From Tetmemena sp. SeJ-2015 (taxonomy: Eukaryota > Ciliophora > Spirotrichea > Sporadotrichida > Oxytrichidae), in assembly GCA_027382625.1 (NCBI GenBank), contig JAJKFJ010022403.1, forward strand, positions 1 to 64,000: a DNA stretch of 64,000 bases, read 5' to 3'. This document shows positions 13,901 through 24,505 of this stretch, piece after piece (the stretch's first letter is position 1; the number at the start of each line of letters is the position of its first letter). The position numbers were made by a program, and so were the translations under genes. The notes beneath the pieces are model-generated. The model was given only the letters and a program-made list of their open reading frames with translations. It had not been told where the DNA came from and searched no databases.

Positions 13901-14058
13901 AGATCTAATAAGAGGTTTAAAAATCAGAGGCTGAAAGCTCTTAGATTGACACTAACGTTTAAGATCAACCAGGTTCTAAGACTGAAGAAGCTAATGAGAA
14001 ATAAGAGGATACGGAAATATTGTCAGGCGTTCCTCCTGTCAGAGTTTTCTTTGAATGA
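1921..14058 (+). CDS. Giant fusion protein: ZZ finger, BIRC6-like body, UBC (E2) domain and complete E1
   Basis: This gene predicts a roughly 4000-residue protein that carries a ubiquitin-conjugating domain and a ubiquitin-activating enzyme on one chain. In order it has: a ZZ-type zinc finger (2140-2290, CxxC pairs such as NCENCGKK and CVNCEEYNLCMEC); a long helical region; a beta-rich domain near 5030-5300 (LPHEVELREIQIGF) like the BIRC6 carbohydrate-binding-like domain; the BIRC6 core; a UBC domain (about 9640-10220); and a full E1 (about 10560-14058). From the UBC catalytic region to the final TGA (14056-14058) there is no TGA in frame once the 34 nt intron is removed. No ATG lies between the UBC tail (10311) and the E1 adenylation fold, so the E1 has no separate start. 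Start 1921 is a weak guess. One-base slips occur near 2133, 3018, 3165, 3843 and 9985. No BIR domain was seen. Confidence 0.8.
5964..6124 (+). other. 161 nt intron that probably contains a 133 bp IES
   Basis: GT at 5964 and AG at 6124 bound an AT-rich insert in the BIRC6-like body, and removal restores frame. Inside it the 9 bp direct repeat TTATTTATT occurs at 5966-5974 and 6099-6107. Excising 5966-6098 would leave a 28 nt GT-AG intron, the usual size in this window. Confidence 0.55.
6171..6200 (+). other. 30 nt GT-AG intron with in-frame TGA
   Basis: GTATTTGAATTG to CTACTAG. It carries the only in-frame TGA in this stretch, and removal joins two coherent helical segments of the fusion protein. 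Confidence 0.6.
8727..8767 (+). other. IES, 41 bp, pointer TTAAC
   Basis: The insert breaks the conserved BIRC6 motif GYSTKVGQTFNVNQYL. It starts at the first TTAAC (8727-8731) and the second copy is 8768-8772. Deleting one copy plus the spacer restores the frame and the family sequence. No GT-AG pair fits, so it is not an ordinary intron. Confidence 0.82.
8993..9026 (+). other. 34 nt GT-AG intron
   Basis: GTATGAGTTAC to GTATTTAG. It joins VYQSYL to ALARSIAS in the BIRC6-like region and contains an in-frame TGA. Confidence 0.75.
9640..10260 (+). other. BIRC6-type UBC (E2) domain within the fusion gene
   Basis: The segment matches the UBC domain of BIRC6/Apollon, including FVRVHSTRVDMMKALVCGA, CFEFDIFCDNNYPRDPP, RFNPNLYACGKVCLSLLGTW (the Cys of GKVCLS is the expected catalytic residue) and YFNEPGFE. 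A single extra base near 9985 breaks the frame between the IIN and SEEVYFNEPG segments. Aligned to the family as I know it, deleting one base gives the exact expected length. Known BIRC6 is a hybrid E2/E3; activity here is inferred. Confidence 0.85.
10560..14058 (+). other. E1 ubiquitin-activating module (UBA1/UBA6 family) at the C-terminus of the fusion
   Basis: The whole E1 architecture is visible: the inactive adenylation half (LSGAGALGIEIAKNLVLSG, 10660-10720), the active adenylation half with the ATP loop GAGAIGCELLKNFAMLG and SNLNRQFLFR, the catalytic Cys in IPHCTLKMFP (about 12567-12596), the second catalytic cysteine half-domain, and the C-terminal ubiquitin-fold domain (EVDLWSRWDV onwards, from about 13609). 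The tail after the UFD is Q/E-rich and ends at TGA 14056-14058. All Trp codons here are TGG. Whether it is closer to UBA1 or UBA6 cannot be settled by eye. The acidic linker at 10430-10600 resembles a normal E1 N-terminal tail, but it is continuous with the UBC domain. Confidence 0.92.
11581..11614 (+). other. 34 nt GT-AG intron in the E1 module
   Basis: GTAAGATATT to TTTCGTAG. Removal joins HNGALP to GPWNFLDAE in frame, the only interruption in the 3.5 kb E1 module. Confidence 0.85.
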
Positions 14059-14342
14059 GAATAACAAGAGGAATAATTTCTTCCTCTTTACTTTATTTTA
14101 GCTCTATAATTATCACTCAAGTCAAGGCAAATTTGAATGTCTTGGATTTCTTAAATTTATTGATTGAATTATATAAATCATATTATAATTGCCATCTTAT
14201 TTATCATAAGGAAATATATCATCATTTCTCTAATCATAAGATTAATATTGAATATGAGAGATTTTTATAATGGAATCGAGAGTAACTGATTAAATATTAT
14301 TTTGTGATTGTTGAGCTTTATTTATATAAGAAAAAGTTCTAA
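14059..14342. other. Short intergenic region, tail-to-head
   Basis: About 280 bp AT-rich DNA between the E2-E1 stop and the SPRY gene start on the same strand. It would hold a 3' UTR and promoter. No other signal was seen. Confidence 0.4.
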
Positions 14343-15581
14343 ATGATGATTGAGGATTCCCAAAGCGCACTAAGCCCCAACGATCTAAACAACAAAAGCC
14401 TCTTATAAGCTCTCTAGGAGGTAATTCCTGATGGTTTTGACTGGGGTATGTTTCATCCAAATTTTCTATATAATTATCCAAGCTACTATCTCTCAACATA
14501 GGCCTTAGAGGATTTATCTAATTTTCTCTTCTCCTTAATTGATTATTGGTCGAAACTTTCTTAGTCAGATAAAGGATAGAATTTCTGACCTTAAAAGAAA
14601 AATCATCGAAGATCCAGTTTTAATAACCTGAATATTTTATAGCTATGTTCCAATGGGATAGAGATCACTCAAGCAAGAAGTTACTCATAGATGAAGAACA
14701 AAATTATAATCATCATTATCAAGGTTAAGGATGGCTCAGGCTTCAAAACCTCTTTTGGTGACTTTGTGAGAAACCTAATTTCAGATTAATAACATTCATA
14801 ATCCTCGAATTGAATCCTGATTAACAAATTACCTATTTTATTAGGCTTTCACTTCTGGGGGAAAGTAAAATTTAAAACATTTTAAAAATTAAAGGTTAAA
14901 ATTATTCTAAGTACTACTACTAGATTCATTTGATCCAAGGCAACCTCATTAAGATAGGAGTTTCTCGACTTGAGGTTTCTCCCGATCAGGTGAGTAAATT
15001 AAAGAATTATTCACAAATTTTCTTACTTTGCTTTTGAGGGGCAGGCTTTCTCGGACACTGCAAACGGTTGGGCAATATATAATGGAGAACTCAGGCATAA
15101 CAGCAACTCAAGTGGACCATGATTTTATATAAACTCAATCAGGGGATGTCATAGGGGTCATGCTTGAAAATAGAAAAAGATTATGACTCAGCAAGAATGG
15201 AAGAAGTTGGGGAGTAGCTTTCAAATAAAAATTAAGAAAGGATAACTGTACCCTGCAGTCGCTTAAATAAATAAAACTTAAATAAAAAATTTTATTTGGA
15301 TATATTCATAGATGAAGATTCGATGAGCATCAAGGCTACATGAAATTTTATTCAAGTTATAAATGGACCAAAGTATGGGTCAACTATCCAATCAGATATG
15401 CTTGACATGTGCGAGGTAAGTAGTGTTAGAAATATCAAAGTATTAGGGCACCTTAAGCTTCAGCAATTTATTTCTTGAAGCTTTCAAGGATGATGAGCTA
15501 AAGAAAGATATTTTAATAAGAGTCGCTCCAATTTACAGTGGAGATAGTTATGCAATTAGAAGACCCACTCCTGAAGATTGA
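14343..15581 (+). CDS. SPRY-domain protein
   Basis: The start ATG ATG is at 14343. The encoded protein has a SPRY fold: IKIGVSRLEVSPDQ, AFSDTANGWAIYNGEL, SGDVIGVMLENRKRL, LSKNGRSWGVAFK and LYPAVA are in the expected order, and the tail ends RRPTPED then TGA at 15579-15581. Clear GT-AG introns lie near 14992-15048 and 15416-15460, and a longer one with a TGA probably ends at 14841. One TGA sits inside the conserved SPRY core between RKRL and LSKNG, in the same frame on both sides; I cannot explain it as an intron. SPRY domains are protein-interaction modules, and the partner cannot be inferred. It converges on a minus-strand gene 150 bp away. Confidence 0.7.
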
Positions 15582-15729
15582 TGATTTATTAATTTATTTA
15601 TTCGTATCTTAATCACTTGACCCCCTCAATTTTATAACTAATTTAGAAATTAAGAAATATTTTACTCTCTTAATAAGAGCAGTGAATTACAATTTTTCCA
15701 TTTTTTCTATATTTTCTTTAAATTTCACT

Positions 15730-18700
15730 TCAATTTTAAAGTTTGTCTTTTTTTAATTTCTTCTCCCTACCAGCCAGAAACAACTTATTCAGTACTTTCT
15801 TCTTTTAGCTCACTTTCCTCTGCTAAATCAGCTTCTTATACTCCAATAAACATTTACTTCCCCTTCTTATTCCAAAGCATCTTCTCTATCTTGTATCTCC
15901 TTTATCAAAATTTTCCTTTCTTCCTTTCCTAATACATGCCTGTAGGTTTGGAGAGGTAAGGCCTTCTTTTAATTAAGAATCTCCACTCTTTTTAAATAAT
16001 CCTTGTACTTTATGTCCTCAACTAAACATATCTACATCTAGAAATGAAGAATAATATTTTTTTAAAAAACTAAGTCCCTCATTTTGGATAGCCTCTTATT
16101 GAGGTATTCATACTTTCTCACATCCATTAGGAAAGCATTTCCTTGTTTCAAAATCTAAGTTTATCTCTGGGGCTAAGAAAGATTGAATTCATGATGAGTT
16201 TAATTAAGCTTTGATGAATTTATATCTTCCCTATATTGCTGGAACATATTTTCACTTGCTTCTATACTAATTGAATGTCGGAGCTAATAAGTATTCTATC
16301 TATTGAATAGCTAGCTCTTATTTAGCATATTAAGATTATCTGAGTGCATTTTACCATTTAGAGCAAGACTCTTGGATGACTCGTTCAATTTCTTCTTTAA
16401 AAAACCAAAAATCCCCTTTTAAACCCAAAAATTTTAAAAAAAAAAAAAGTTGGTTTTAAAAAAAAAAACCCAAAAAAACCCCGGAAAAAAAAAAAAAAAC
16501 CTTTTTTCAAAACCCTTTTTTGGGGGGCCCCTTTTTAAAAAAAAAATTTCCCTTTTAAAAAAATTTTTTCCCGGCCCCCCCCCAAAAAAAAAAAAAAAAA
16601 AAGGGGGGGAAACCCTTTTCCCCCCTTTGGGAAATTTTTTAAAAAGGGGGTTTAAAAAAAAACCCCTTTTCCCGGGCCCTTTTTTGGGGGGGAAATTTTT
16701 TTTTTCCCCCAATTTCCCCCTTAAAATTTTTCCCTTTTTGGTTTTTAAAAAAAAAACTTTTTTAAAGGGGGGTTTTTTTTTTTTTTTTTAAAAAATTTAA
16801 AAAAATTTTTTTTTTCCCCCCAAAATTTTTTTAATTTCCAACCCCCCCCCCAAAAAAAAAAAGGGCCCCCCGGGGGAAAATTTTTAAAAAAATTAAAAAA
16901 AATTCTTTTTTAAAAAAACGGGGGAAATTTTTTCCCCCCCTTTTGGGGGGGGAATCCAAAAAAAGGGGGGGGAAAAAAGGGGGTTTTTTTTTGGGGGGTT
17001 TTTTTGGGGAAAAGAAAAGGAAACAAAAATTCCCCCCATATTTTTTTTTTTTGGGCCCCAAAAACAACCAAAAAGGTTTTCCCCCCTTTTTAAAAAATTT
17101 AAAAAACCCCCCCAAATTTCCCGGGAAACCCCCCCGGGTTTTTTTGGGGGGAAAAAAAAAAAAGAAAATTTTGGGAAAAATTAAATTTAAAAAGGGAAAA
17201 AAAAAAACCAAAACCCCCCCAAAAAAAATTTCCCGGGGGGAAAAAGGGTTTTTTTTTTTTTTAAAAAAATTTTTAATTTGGGTTTCCCCCCCCCTTTTTT
17301 TAAATTTTTAAAAAATTTTTTTTTTTAAAATTTTGGGGAATTTTTTTTTCCCCCCTTTTTTTTTTTTTCCAAAAAATTTTAAAAATTTTGGGAAAAGGGG
17401 AAATTTTCCCCCCCTTTTTTTTAAAATTTTCCCCTTTTTTTTAAACCCCCCCCTTTTGTTCTTTTAAAAACCCCCAAAAAGGGAAAAAAAGGGGGGGCCC
17501 AAAAAAAACCCCCCAAAATTTTTGGTTTTTCCAAAAAAAACCCCCCCTCCCCCCCCTTTAAAAAAAAACCCCCGGGGTTTTGGGTTTTTTTTGGGGGGTT
17601 TTATCATCCTGTTATTTGACTACCTACTCAATTTACTCATTTATCTTTTCAAAGTCACTTTAGCTTTTTCTCTTTTATTGCTAATGATTTTAAGGTTTTC
17701 TAACTATTTCATCTCTCCCATGAACTTGCTAATCATCTTCCTCTAAGATATCGACTCTACTCGAGTACTGAATACTTCTATCTACGAACTTCTTGTCTCT
17801 TATATTGTCTGACTACTTCTCACTCCCCGAGTTTTATTAAGCTTGCGAATTCTTAGTCATAGTATTTGGATCATGCAGGTAGGCGTTTGAAACTCCAGCA
17901 TCGCTCAACTTTTGTAGTACTTATCTTGAGCCTGGCTTGCTTAGTTAGTGAGAGGATATAGGAGGTTTGGCCTTAGCTATTCTTGTATTCTAGCTCAGTT
18001 AAGAAGCAGAACTTTACCCGTCTAAGTGCTTTTGAGATAGCAAAATGCGGGGCTCTTCTATCGCTGAGACAGTTGAGGGTCTCAAAAGATTCGCGTTGGA
18101 AAATTTAAATTTAAAACAATATATTGGAGTATTCCTCTGGGATCATTACACTCTGAGAAAAAGAAAACAACTTTAAATATAGAATGCTTCTTTTCTTAGA
18201 AATCAAAGAGTCTTATACTTCTTTGATAGTCTGACATATCAGTAACTTAAGGAACAATCTCAGGTGAATTTTCACGAGCTTATTCTTGCTTGAACAACTA
18301 GCTAATAAATTAAGAGTTTAGCATTGAGCTCTAGTTAGTTTTAGTCTCAAACTTTTAGGTCTAAGATTTATTAGTAAGGTTTTTGTGAAGATTGAGGCTC
18401 CTCCCAACTTCTAATTCTTAATTTTACAACTTATTAAGCTAATCATTGCCTTCGTTAGGAGAAGTAACTTCATTCTAATGAGTGTAATTTAATTGCTGAG
18501 ATTAAGCCAGGAATTTAGCATTGTTCAAGCTTTAAATGTTAAGAGTTTGAGTTTAGTCCAGGTTTTCAAAAGTGTTTTCGGCTTTAGCAAATTTAAGATA
18601 AAGATCGTCTACTGCGGATTTAGGTCTACTTATCAAATGCTGATATTGAAGAAATCTCTCATTGTTAGTTTAAACTATCTAAGGATATGCTAGGTTGCTC

Positions 18701-19244
18701 TATAAATTATCTTCCTCCTCTATAGGTAGATCTGAATTAGGATTTATCATGTGAGGTAGGCCGCCTCTTAATCTTGCATGAATAGAGTTTTCATTCTCTT
18801 TATAAGCGTGAATAAGATGAGTATTGGTTTAAGATTTGTGATAAAGACTGTTCAAAACTCCTGCATTTGAAGCATTTGAGAAATTATTGCCTTGTGTAAA
18901 GGCAGTAGCAGGTCTACTCATTTAAATAAAAAGATAGACACATAAATAATCTTCATCATAAGTCTATTAATATTAGGCATCTAGCTCTAACTAAAGCCTG
19001 CAGAGCTATCTTAATTAGCCACAGAGCTCCCAGTCACGAGTCTAAAGCTATTTAAATTGGAATTCTGCTAAGATTTTGCCTTCATAGATCTATTTCCAGA
19101 GCTTTGAGGTCGAATTGTTAAGCCATGCTAAAGTCTACCAATTTGATTTTGATCTGCATTATAAGTTGGTGAGTGGCCTGTGTATAATGAAAAATTTTAG
19201 ACGCTCTATTATTATTGTAATCGTTGTTGTATGTCAGACATCAT
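15730..19244 (-). CDS. Asn/Gln/Ser-rich hypothetical protein with basic C-terminus, interrupted by an unreadable block
   Basis: The family is unknown. Reading down from ATG 19244, the frame encodes low-complexity S/N/Q-rich sequence, passes an apparent intron near 18925, continues from a second ATG at 18921 (MSRPATAFTQGNNF) for about 250 residues, and resumes after further slips to 17600. After the stutter block it is coding again from 16390 to a TGA at 15730-15732, where it is rich in Lys and Glu (probable coiled coil). The exon chain may extend upstream into 19330-20477. Function cannot be inferred. About 1.2 kb of its coding sequence is lost to the artefact block. Confidence 0.55.
16396..17600. 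other. Homopolymer-stutter block, probable base-calling artefact
   Basis: Almost the whole segment consists of runs of 3-20 identical bases (A, C, G or T), with normal complexity resuming abruptly on both sides. No biological repeat class looks like this; a degraded trace or mis-called read would. Coding sequence on both flanks belongs to the same minus-strand gene. All long open frames inside it are spurious. Confidence 0.85.
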
Positions 19245-19329
19245 TGTAGATATATCAGTAGCTTCATTTATCAGGCTCGCTTGCTAATAAGTTGTTAATC
19301 TAGAATTCTGCTTCTAAGCCTTTCGAAAG

Positions 19330-20477
19330 CGGCCACTAGGCGGATTTCAAAAATAAAGTATATTTATTATAGTGTAGATTAGCGTTTTAATCCTAGTCAT
19401 TATTGAATTTGGTCTTCTTTGAAGCATATCTTATAATTAAAGACTTCTTAAATCTTATTTAGATTCTAATTACTTATCTAGCATAAATGGGAGATAATGC
19501 TCTTGCTCAGAGATCAATAAATTAAATAAAAAATATTTTTAAAAATCTACTGTCTAAATAGAGGCAACTCTCCAAAGCTTTTAGAAGGGCTAACTTATTC
19601 GGAGGCCATAACGTACTAAGTGTTGTTTAAAGGGTTTAGAATTTAGAAATTGTTGATACTTCTGTTGTGAAAGCTCGGGATTTATTAGTATTTATGCATC
19701 TAATATGAAAAAGGGGCTACTAGTGGTGGCTTATCACATTAAGATTCTATCTGTATTGTTTGAGTTGTTTGATTAAACTCACTTGAGACTTATTTTAGAA
19801 TACTCTCTAGAGACCTGCTGTTGAGTTTAGAGAGCTTGAGTTTTGCAGGTTTTAGTTTTGATGAGTCAAGTTCGATGATGATGTCTTGTTTATGCTAAAA
19901 TTAAAATTCAATAAACAATTAGCTCAGAGATCTTTGCCTGTGTTTCTTTAAGCCGTTATCCCTTGAAGTTGATAGTGATTTCGGAGGATTGATATCCTTA
20001 TATACCATATTTCCTATAGAGTAGTTACTGAGTAGCGCTTTAGCGAGAAGCACTGTTGATCTGTTGATCTTTGAGCTGTTAAGAGAAGCAACACTTTCTT
20101 TTCCCTGAACTGCTTTTGCTTTGAAGATTAATTGCTCATGAGATTAATTCAGCCTTCTCTTTGATGAAAGGCTTTTAGGCAGAGATGAGTTTTTATTTAC
20201 TGTCATTGAAGATTAAAGTGGCTTCTCTAATAAGGAATGAGGTTAAGTTAGTCTATGTTTAGAGGCTAATCGAATGACTCAATTCGATTAGATAAAGCAT
20301 TCTATAAAAATCATTTTTTTAAAAAGGGGAAGTGGGTGACTCAGTGTTCTATCCTGATAGCTAATTTTGCTTTAGCTTTAGTTCCCTAACGAATATCTCT
20401 GCGAATTTACCGGCCTCAGAACTGTCAATTTTATGCTCTATATCCTCTTCGTTAAATCTTGTACTTTATGTATCCAT
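19330..20477 (-). CDS. Low-complexity hypothetical protein, possibly 5' exons of the downstream gene
   Basis: ATG at 20477 opens a frame MDTQSTRFNEEDIEHKID followed by a Glu/Lys-rich and then Ser/Asn-rich sequence. The frame slips near 20160 and continues as an S/L/K-rich stretch. From about 19330 the same strand leads into the gene that ends at 15730. I see no TGA-terminated C-terminus here, so it may be the 5' part of one larger gene. No family is recognised. Its start lies 114 bp downstream of the BBS9 stop. Confidence 0.4.
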
Positions 20478-20590
20478 GATTTGTGTAAATAATTTATTTA
20501 ACTAACTATTTCAGGAATTTTCACACAATTTTCTTTGAGCTTTGGTTAGATTTTTATAGTCTTATAATAATTCGAAAACTAAAATACCTA

Positions 20591-23382
20591 TCAATACTCT
20601 ACTCTACCACCTTTAGAAATTCTATCGCAAACTAATGTGATATGCTATTTTAGCTTTCCGACATCCTGAAGTGTCTTTATTTGATTTGTTGTTTGCTGAG
20701 CAGCTGCACCTCCGGCTGGTCCGTTCTTACCACCTGCTTTTGAGAGGCACGTCTTAAGCAAGTTTGTCATGGAGGCGTTAGTCACATCTTCCCAACTTTA
20801 CTCTCCTTCATCGTCAACGTGTGGAGATAGATGCACTCTAAATGCTTCATACCTTAAAGAATTCAATATATTAAGCATCTATCATACTCCTCGTCCGTTA
20901 GTTTAAATCTAACTTTCAGAAGGAGAAGGATTATGTCGACAGAGCAGGATAATCTAACTGATACCTATCGTTGTTAGAATTAGAGATCCTCAATCGATTT
21001 GGCAGTTTCTATGAGCTAGGTATATGTGTGATTAAGTAACACATCCATGTTGTTAAGAGGTGAAGGATTCTTATCTTCAAAACAGAAATTATAAGTTCTA
21101 CTTTTAAAGATCTTTGAATCTGGTAAGAAGTCTTTTTTGAATTGTGCGGAATTGTAAGCTTCTATCCTCTAATACTTTTCTGAGTTTTAGTATGTCCATT
21201 CTGATTTTGTAGTGCTCATCGATGACGTTAAATAACTCATTCAGAGGAATAGCATCAGCAAATGAAATCTCAAGATCATTATCTACAAAGAGAGTTAAAG
21301 ATTGATTAACGAATTCTTACTTGAGTTTAGAATTTCTTGAAGTCTGCGAATCAACTCATTCATTACGAACCATATTGAGCAAAAATCAGGAGTCTAAATT
21401 CTGATTTTCATGTCATCTTTTGAGACCAATATTGAAACTGGAACTTAGTTGTGGTAGAAGAAAGATATTTGCTTTTTGTTGGTGCACATCTCTCTTGCTT
21501 GTAAACTCTCGACTACATCTTCGAAGAGAGAGACAGCAGAAGGTGAAGCCTTATTTAAGACTAAGTTAAGTTTAAAGTCACTAGGCTCTTTTGCAACACC
21601 GGGAGGACCGATCGTTACGAAAAATTGGAGTGGTACCTTAATTTCAGCTAGAGATGTCCTTAGAGTACCAGGGGCTTAGCTATTCTAGTCTGATAGTTAT
21701 TGATAGGTTGCTGTGAGAGTTATCTTTGATTCTGTAGGCAGACTATTTTTCATAGGATAAAGATAAATCTTTATAACGGGAGGGGTTTAGTTGCCTCCGA
21801 AAGTGAGATTCAAAAAATAATAAAGAAAGATTCTCAAACTTGTAAAGAGTGGTCTCTGCAAAAATGTTTGTTGGCAAATTGAGATTGAGTTAGATATTTT
21901 TGAAAGTGCCTTTATTTCCTTAAGAGCCTCTTGCTCCTAGAGTTATCTTAAGACTCATTCGGAGGAGCTACCCACCTTCATTCCTTGCCAGATGATTAAG
22001 AGGATCTTCTATGTACTCTCTTGTAGCTTCTAGCATAGAAGATAGTTGAGGGTTTATCGTTATTCTCTCTTCTGGTTCTACTTGCTTTTCATCTTCATGA
22101 TTTCTAATTCGAGCTAGCAATTTATGATGCTCTATTTCCATTTGCTAGTAATTCATTTCGCTGTTATCAGAACCTGCCCCGATGTTTTGAAGCTGCTACG
22201 CTGGAGATTCGGTGCCCAGATAGACTATCTAAAGCCATCCATTATCCGATAATGTAACAATTAGGCCTTCAATGCCGCCTAATTTTGTAGTATCAACAAA
22301 AATAGGAGCATTCTGAGTTTTAGCTGTCCATACCAGTTGCACATCTTTGTAAATCATCAAGTAGTGAGAGAAGGAACCCATTATGAAACTGAAGCAAGGT
22401 GAATCGTGTTAATTATTCAAAGCTTGAGAAACTACTGTGCTTGCATTTCTTTCCTCACTTTCAAAAATGTCCTTATATTAACCAGGCACATGAAAGGTCT
22501 TTATACAGGAAGGTGTGTATTCAAGACGCCTTTGATATCTCACTTTTCCATCACCCTCTTGCAAAATGAAAAATGACTGCTCTGCCACAACTACGATATC
22601 ATATCTTTTCGAGATCTTGTTGTAGTGATATACTATGTGCTGTGCCTACTCTCCTATATTACAAGTCCAATCAGGTTCAAGCCTTGCCCTCTTATCTTCT
22701 TATTGCTGTGCAGCTTTCTAAGCAGCTATATTATTATTGGTATAAGCCTGGAGACTTTGATATCGGTAGCACTCTATCTCGAGATTAGTATTAGTGATTA
22801 TTAGGCTTTCAGTTGTTGAGGCGTAAATAATGGGACCTGGAATTAGAAAGTCTGGCAATTGAATCTGAAAGACAACTGTCTCGTTTTCATAAAAGAAAAG
22901 CGCGCCATCAACTGACTGTACGCAAATCATTTCCTTCTAGCTTTTTCCGAAAGCTCCACTCACAAAATTGTAGGCATTCCTATCGAAAGAATGTTCATAG
23001 AGCACTCGGTAATTTGAAAACTGATCTGTGGAAGTGATCTAAGCAACTACTAGTTTTCTGGAGTGAAGAATGGCAATTGATTTGTCACAAGCTAAACTGA
23101 AACGACCCACAGATACTTATAGGATTGGGAGGCCTAGATTCTTTTCAAGCAGCAAATCATTGACGTTGAATTATCGTGGTTGAGGTTTGTAAACTCTTAA
23201 TATGCCCTCAAAGCTTCCTATACGAAACAATCATCAATTACCATTTGAAACTTACCAACGACAATCTTGTTTTCTGCGGGCTCTGAATTGTCAGCATTTC
23301 CAATGCAGATTGAATTCTTTTCAAATTCCTCATTGTTTCCCACATTAGTGGCCCAAAGCTCTTTAATTTGAAAAATAGACAT
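20591..23382 (-). CDS. BBS9: BBS9 (PTHB1), BBSome subunit
   Basis: BBS9 is a structural subunit of the BBSome, which moves membrane cargo into and out of cilia. The N-terminus (from ATG 23382, MSIFQIKELWATNVGNN) matches human PTHB1 along the beta-propeller: IVVGSFEGILRVYKPQP, LAVLHSRKL-like and SVDGALFFYENETVVF segments, then the GAE and hairpin regions, and the C-terminal CDRISKGGRVEY directly before TGA 20591-20593. Introns lie at 23218-23255 and 21283-21320. A 37 bp IES (21073-21109) interrupts the conserved FKDKNPSPLNNMD block. One-base slips occur near 21815 (T run) and 20880. It is full length, with no in-frame TGA once these are accounted for. Confidence 0.93.
21073..21109 (-). other. 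IES, 37 bp, pointer AAGAT (minus strand)
   Basis: ATCTT repeats at 21073-21077 and 21110-21114 on the plus strand flank an AT-rich insert. Removing one copy joins FKD to KNPSPLNNMD, matching the BBS9 family exactly. The available GT-AG pair (27 nt) gives the wrong frame. Confidence 0.8.
21283..21320 (-). other. 38 nt GT-AG intron in BBS9
   Basis: On the minus strand GTAAGAATTC to CTTTGTAG. Removal joins QEILNS to NDLEISFADA. Confidence 0.75.
23218..23255 (-). other. 38 nt GT-AG intron in BBS9
   Basis: On the minus strand GTAAGTTTCA to TTCGTATAG. It splits the Gly codon of IVVGSFEGIL, and removal restores the family motif. Confidence 0.88.
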
Positions 23383-23867
23383 TTTATAAATGTATAATTA
23401 GGAATTATTCACAGATATTAATTAAAGATAAATTCTATAAGAATAATTTTAAGGATTAAATACAGAGATTTATTATATTTTTTATACCTAAAATTAAAGC
23501 TTAGATAATGTCATTATAGATGTAATTGAGAATATATATTTTTACTTACATTTCAAATAAAATCTCCGCAATAATAAATTATAGACTTCTTAAAATTAGT
23601 TGAATAATTTATAATAAAATGAGATAGTTGACAACTATTGTAAGAACATGCGCAGTTTTGTTTGAATTTTGTTTAAATAATTTTAAATATAAAGAGCAAG
23701 AGAGCATAGCAGCCACTCCGAGAAATAACTTGCATTATAGATATTTTATGAGTGAATATTTTCTTGCTTGTTTAGATCTTCTTGGAATGAGAAGTTATAT
23801 GAAACTATCATATTTTTTAAACCACTTTGCTCTTTCGCCTCTTCTTTCGATTTATTGCCTCCTCACT

Positions 23868-24505
23868 TCAAAGTGAACTTGCTTCAGTCCATTATAAAAA
23901 TGGTAACATTATAATATGTATGCTTCTAGTTCCAATGTAGATTTCATAGGTGACGAGGACTTCCTTGACTCTTCTCCAGTAGTTTTCATGGCCCCAGACG
24001 TGGCCCCATCTCATGAAGTAGAACATGGGAATCATGGAAATGCCAAAGCGAGTGAGGAAGGGTTGTCTCCTCACGACTGGCATTAGGAAGAACACAGCAG
24101 AACTGAGAGTAAGTCCGTATTTAAGACCTCTGAGTTGATACTTTGGCACCCACTCCTCACACTCCATCAAATACTTCTTTGAGGAGGCAGTGATGGTGGA
24201 CTCGTGAATCAGGAAATGAACCAACTACAAAGCAAACAAGGTTATTGCTGCAATTTATCATGATAGAGTTTGATGAATATGAAATAATGCTAGCTAGTTT
24301 AGATTATTACCTCTCTTCTGTCTCTCCAGGTTGGAGCGTGCTCACTTGCAGTCTTCTTATAGAAGGCCTTGAAGGGCTTCATAAGATAAGTGGGTCTGGC
24401 ATTGATTTCAACAATACGCTGGATTTCCTCTTGCGTATACTTGCCGCTCCAGAAGTCGCCTGCTTAATTCATTGCTTCTCTAATTGATATATTATTATAA
24501 TTCAT
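23868..24505 (-). CDS. Small membrane protein, unrecognised
   Basis: About 180 residues from ATG 24505 (MNYNNISIREAMNQAGDFW) to TGA 23868-23870. One intron of about 100 nt (GTAATAATC to TTTGTAG, ending near 24225) joins APTWRDRRE to LVHFLIHEST. The second half has a hydrophobic segment (about GLTLSSAVFFLMPVV and FGISMIPMFYFM) and an Arg/Trp/Tyr-rich tail. The size, one or two helices and the charged soluble arm are compatible with an accessory subunit of a mitochondrial inner-membrane complex, but I have no family match, so that is only a guess. The end region is AT-rich and the exact C-terminus is uncertain. Confidence 0.6.

Noticed and set aside
16434..17311. Long open frames on both strands rich in Phe, Gly, Lys and Pro
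   Set aside because: They are translations of homopolymer runs in the stutter block and have no coding value.
17040..17580. C4A4 and G4T4-like strings resembling hypotrich telomeres
   Set aside because: Run lengths are irregular and mixed with all other base runs in the artefact block. No regular array exists.
21476..21679. Plus-strand 67-codon frame
   Set aside because: It is antisense to the conserved BBS9 GAE-like region.
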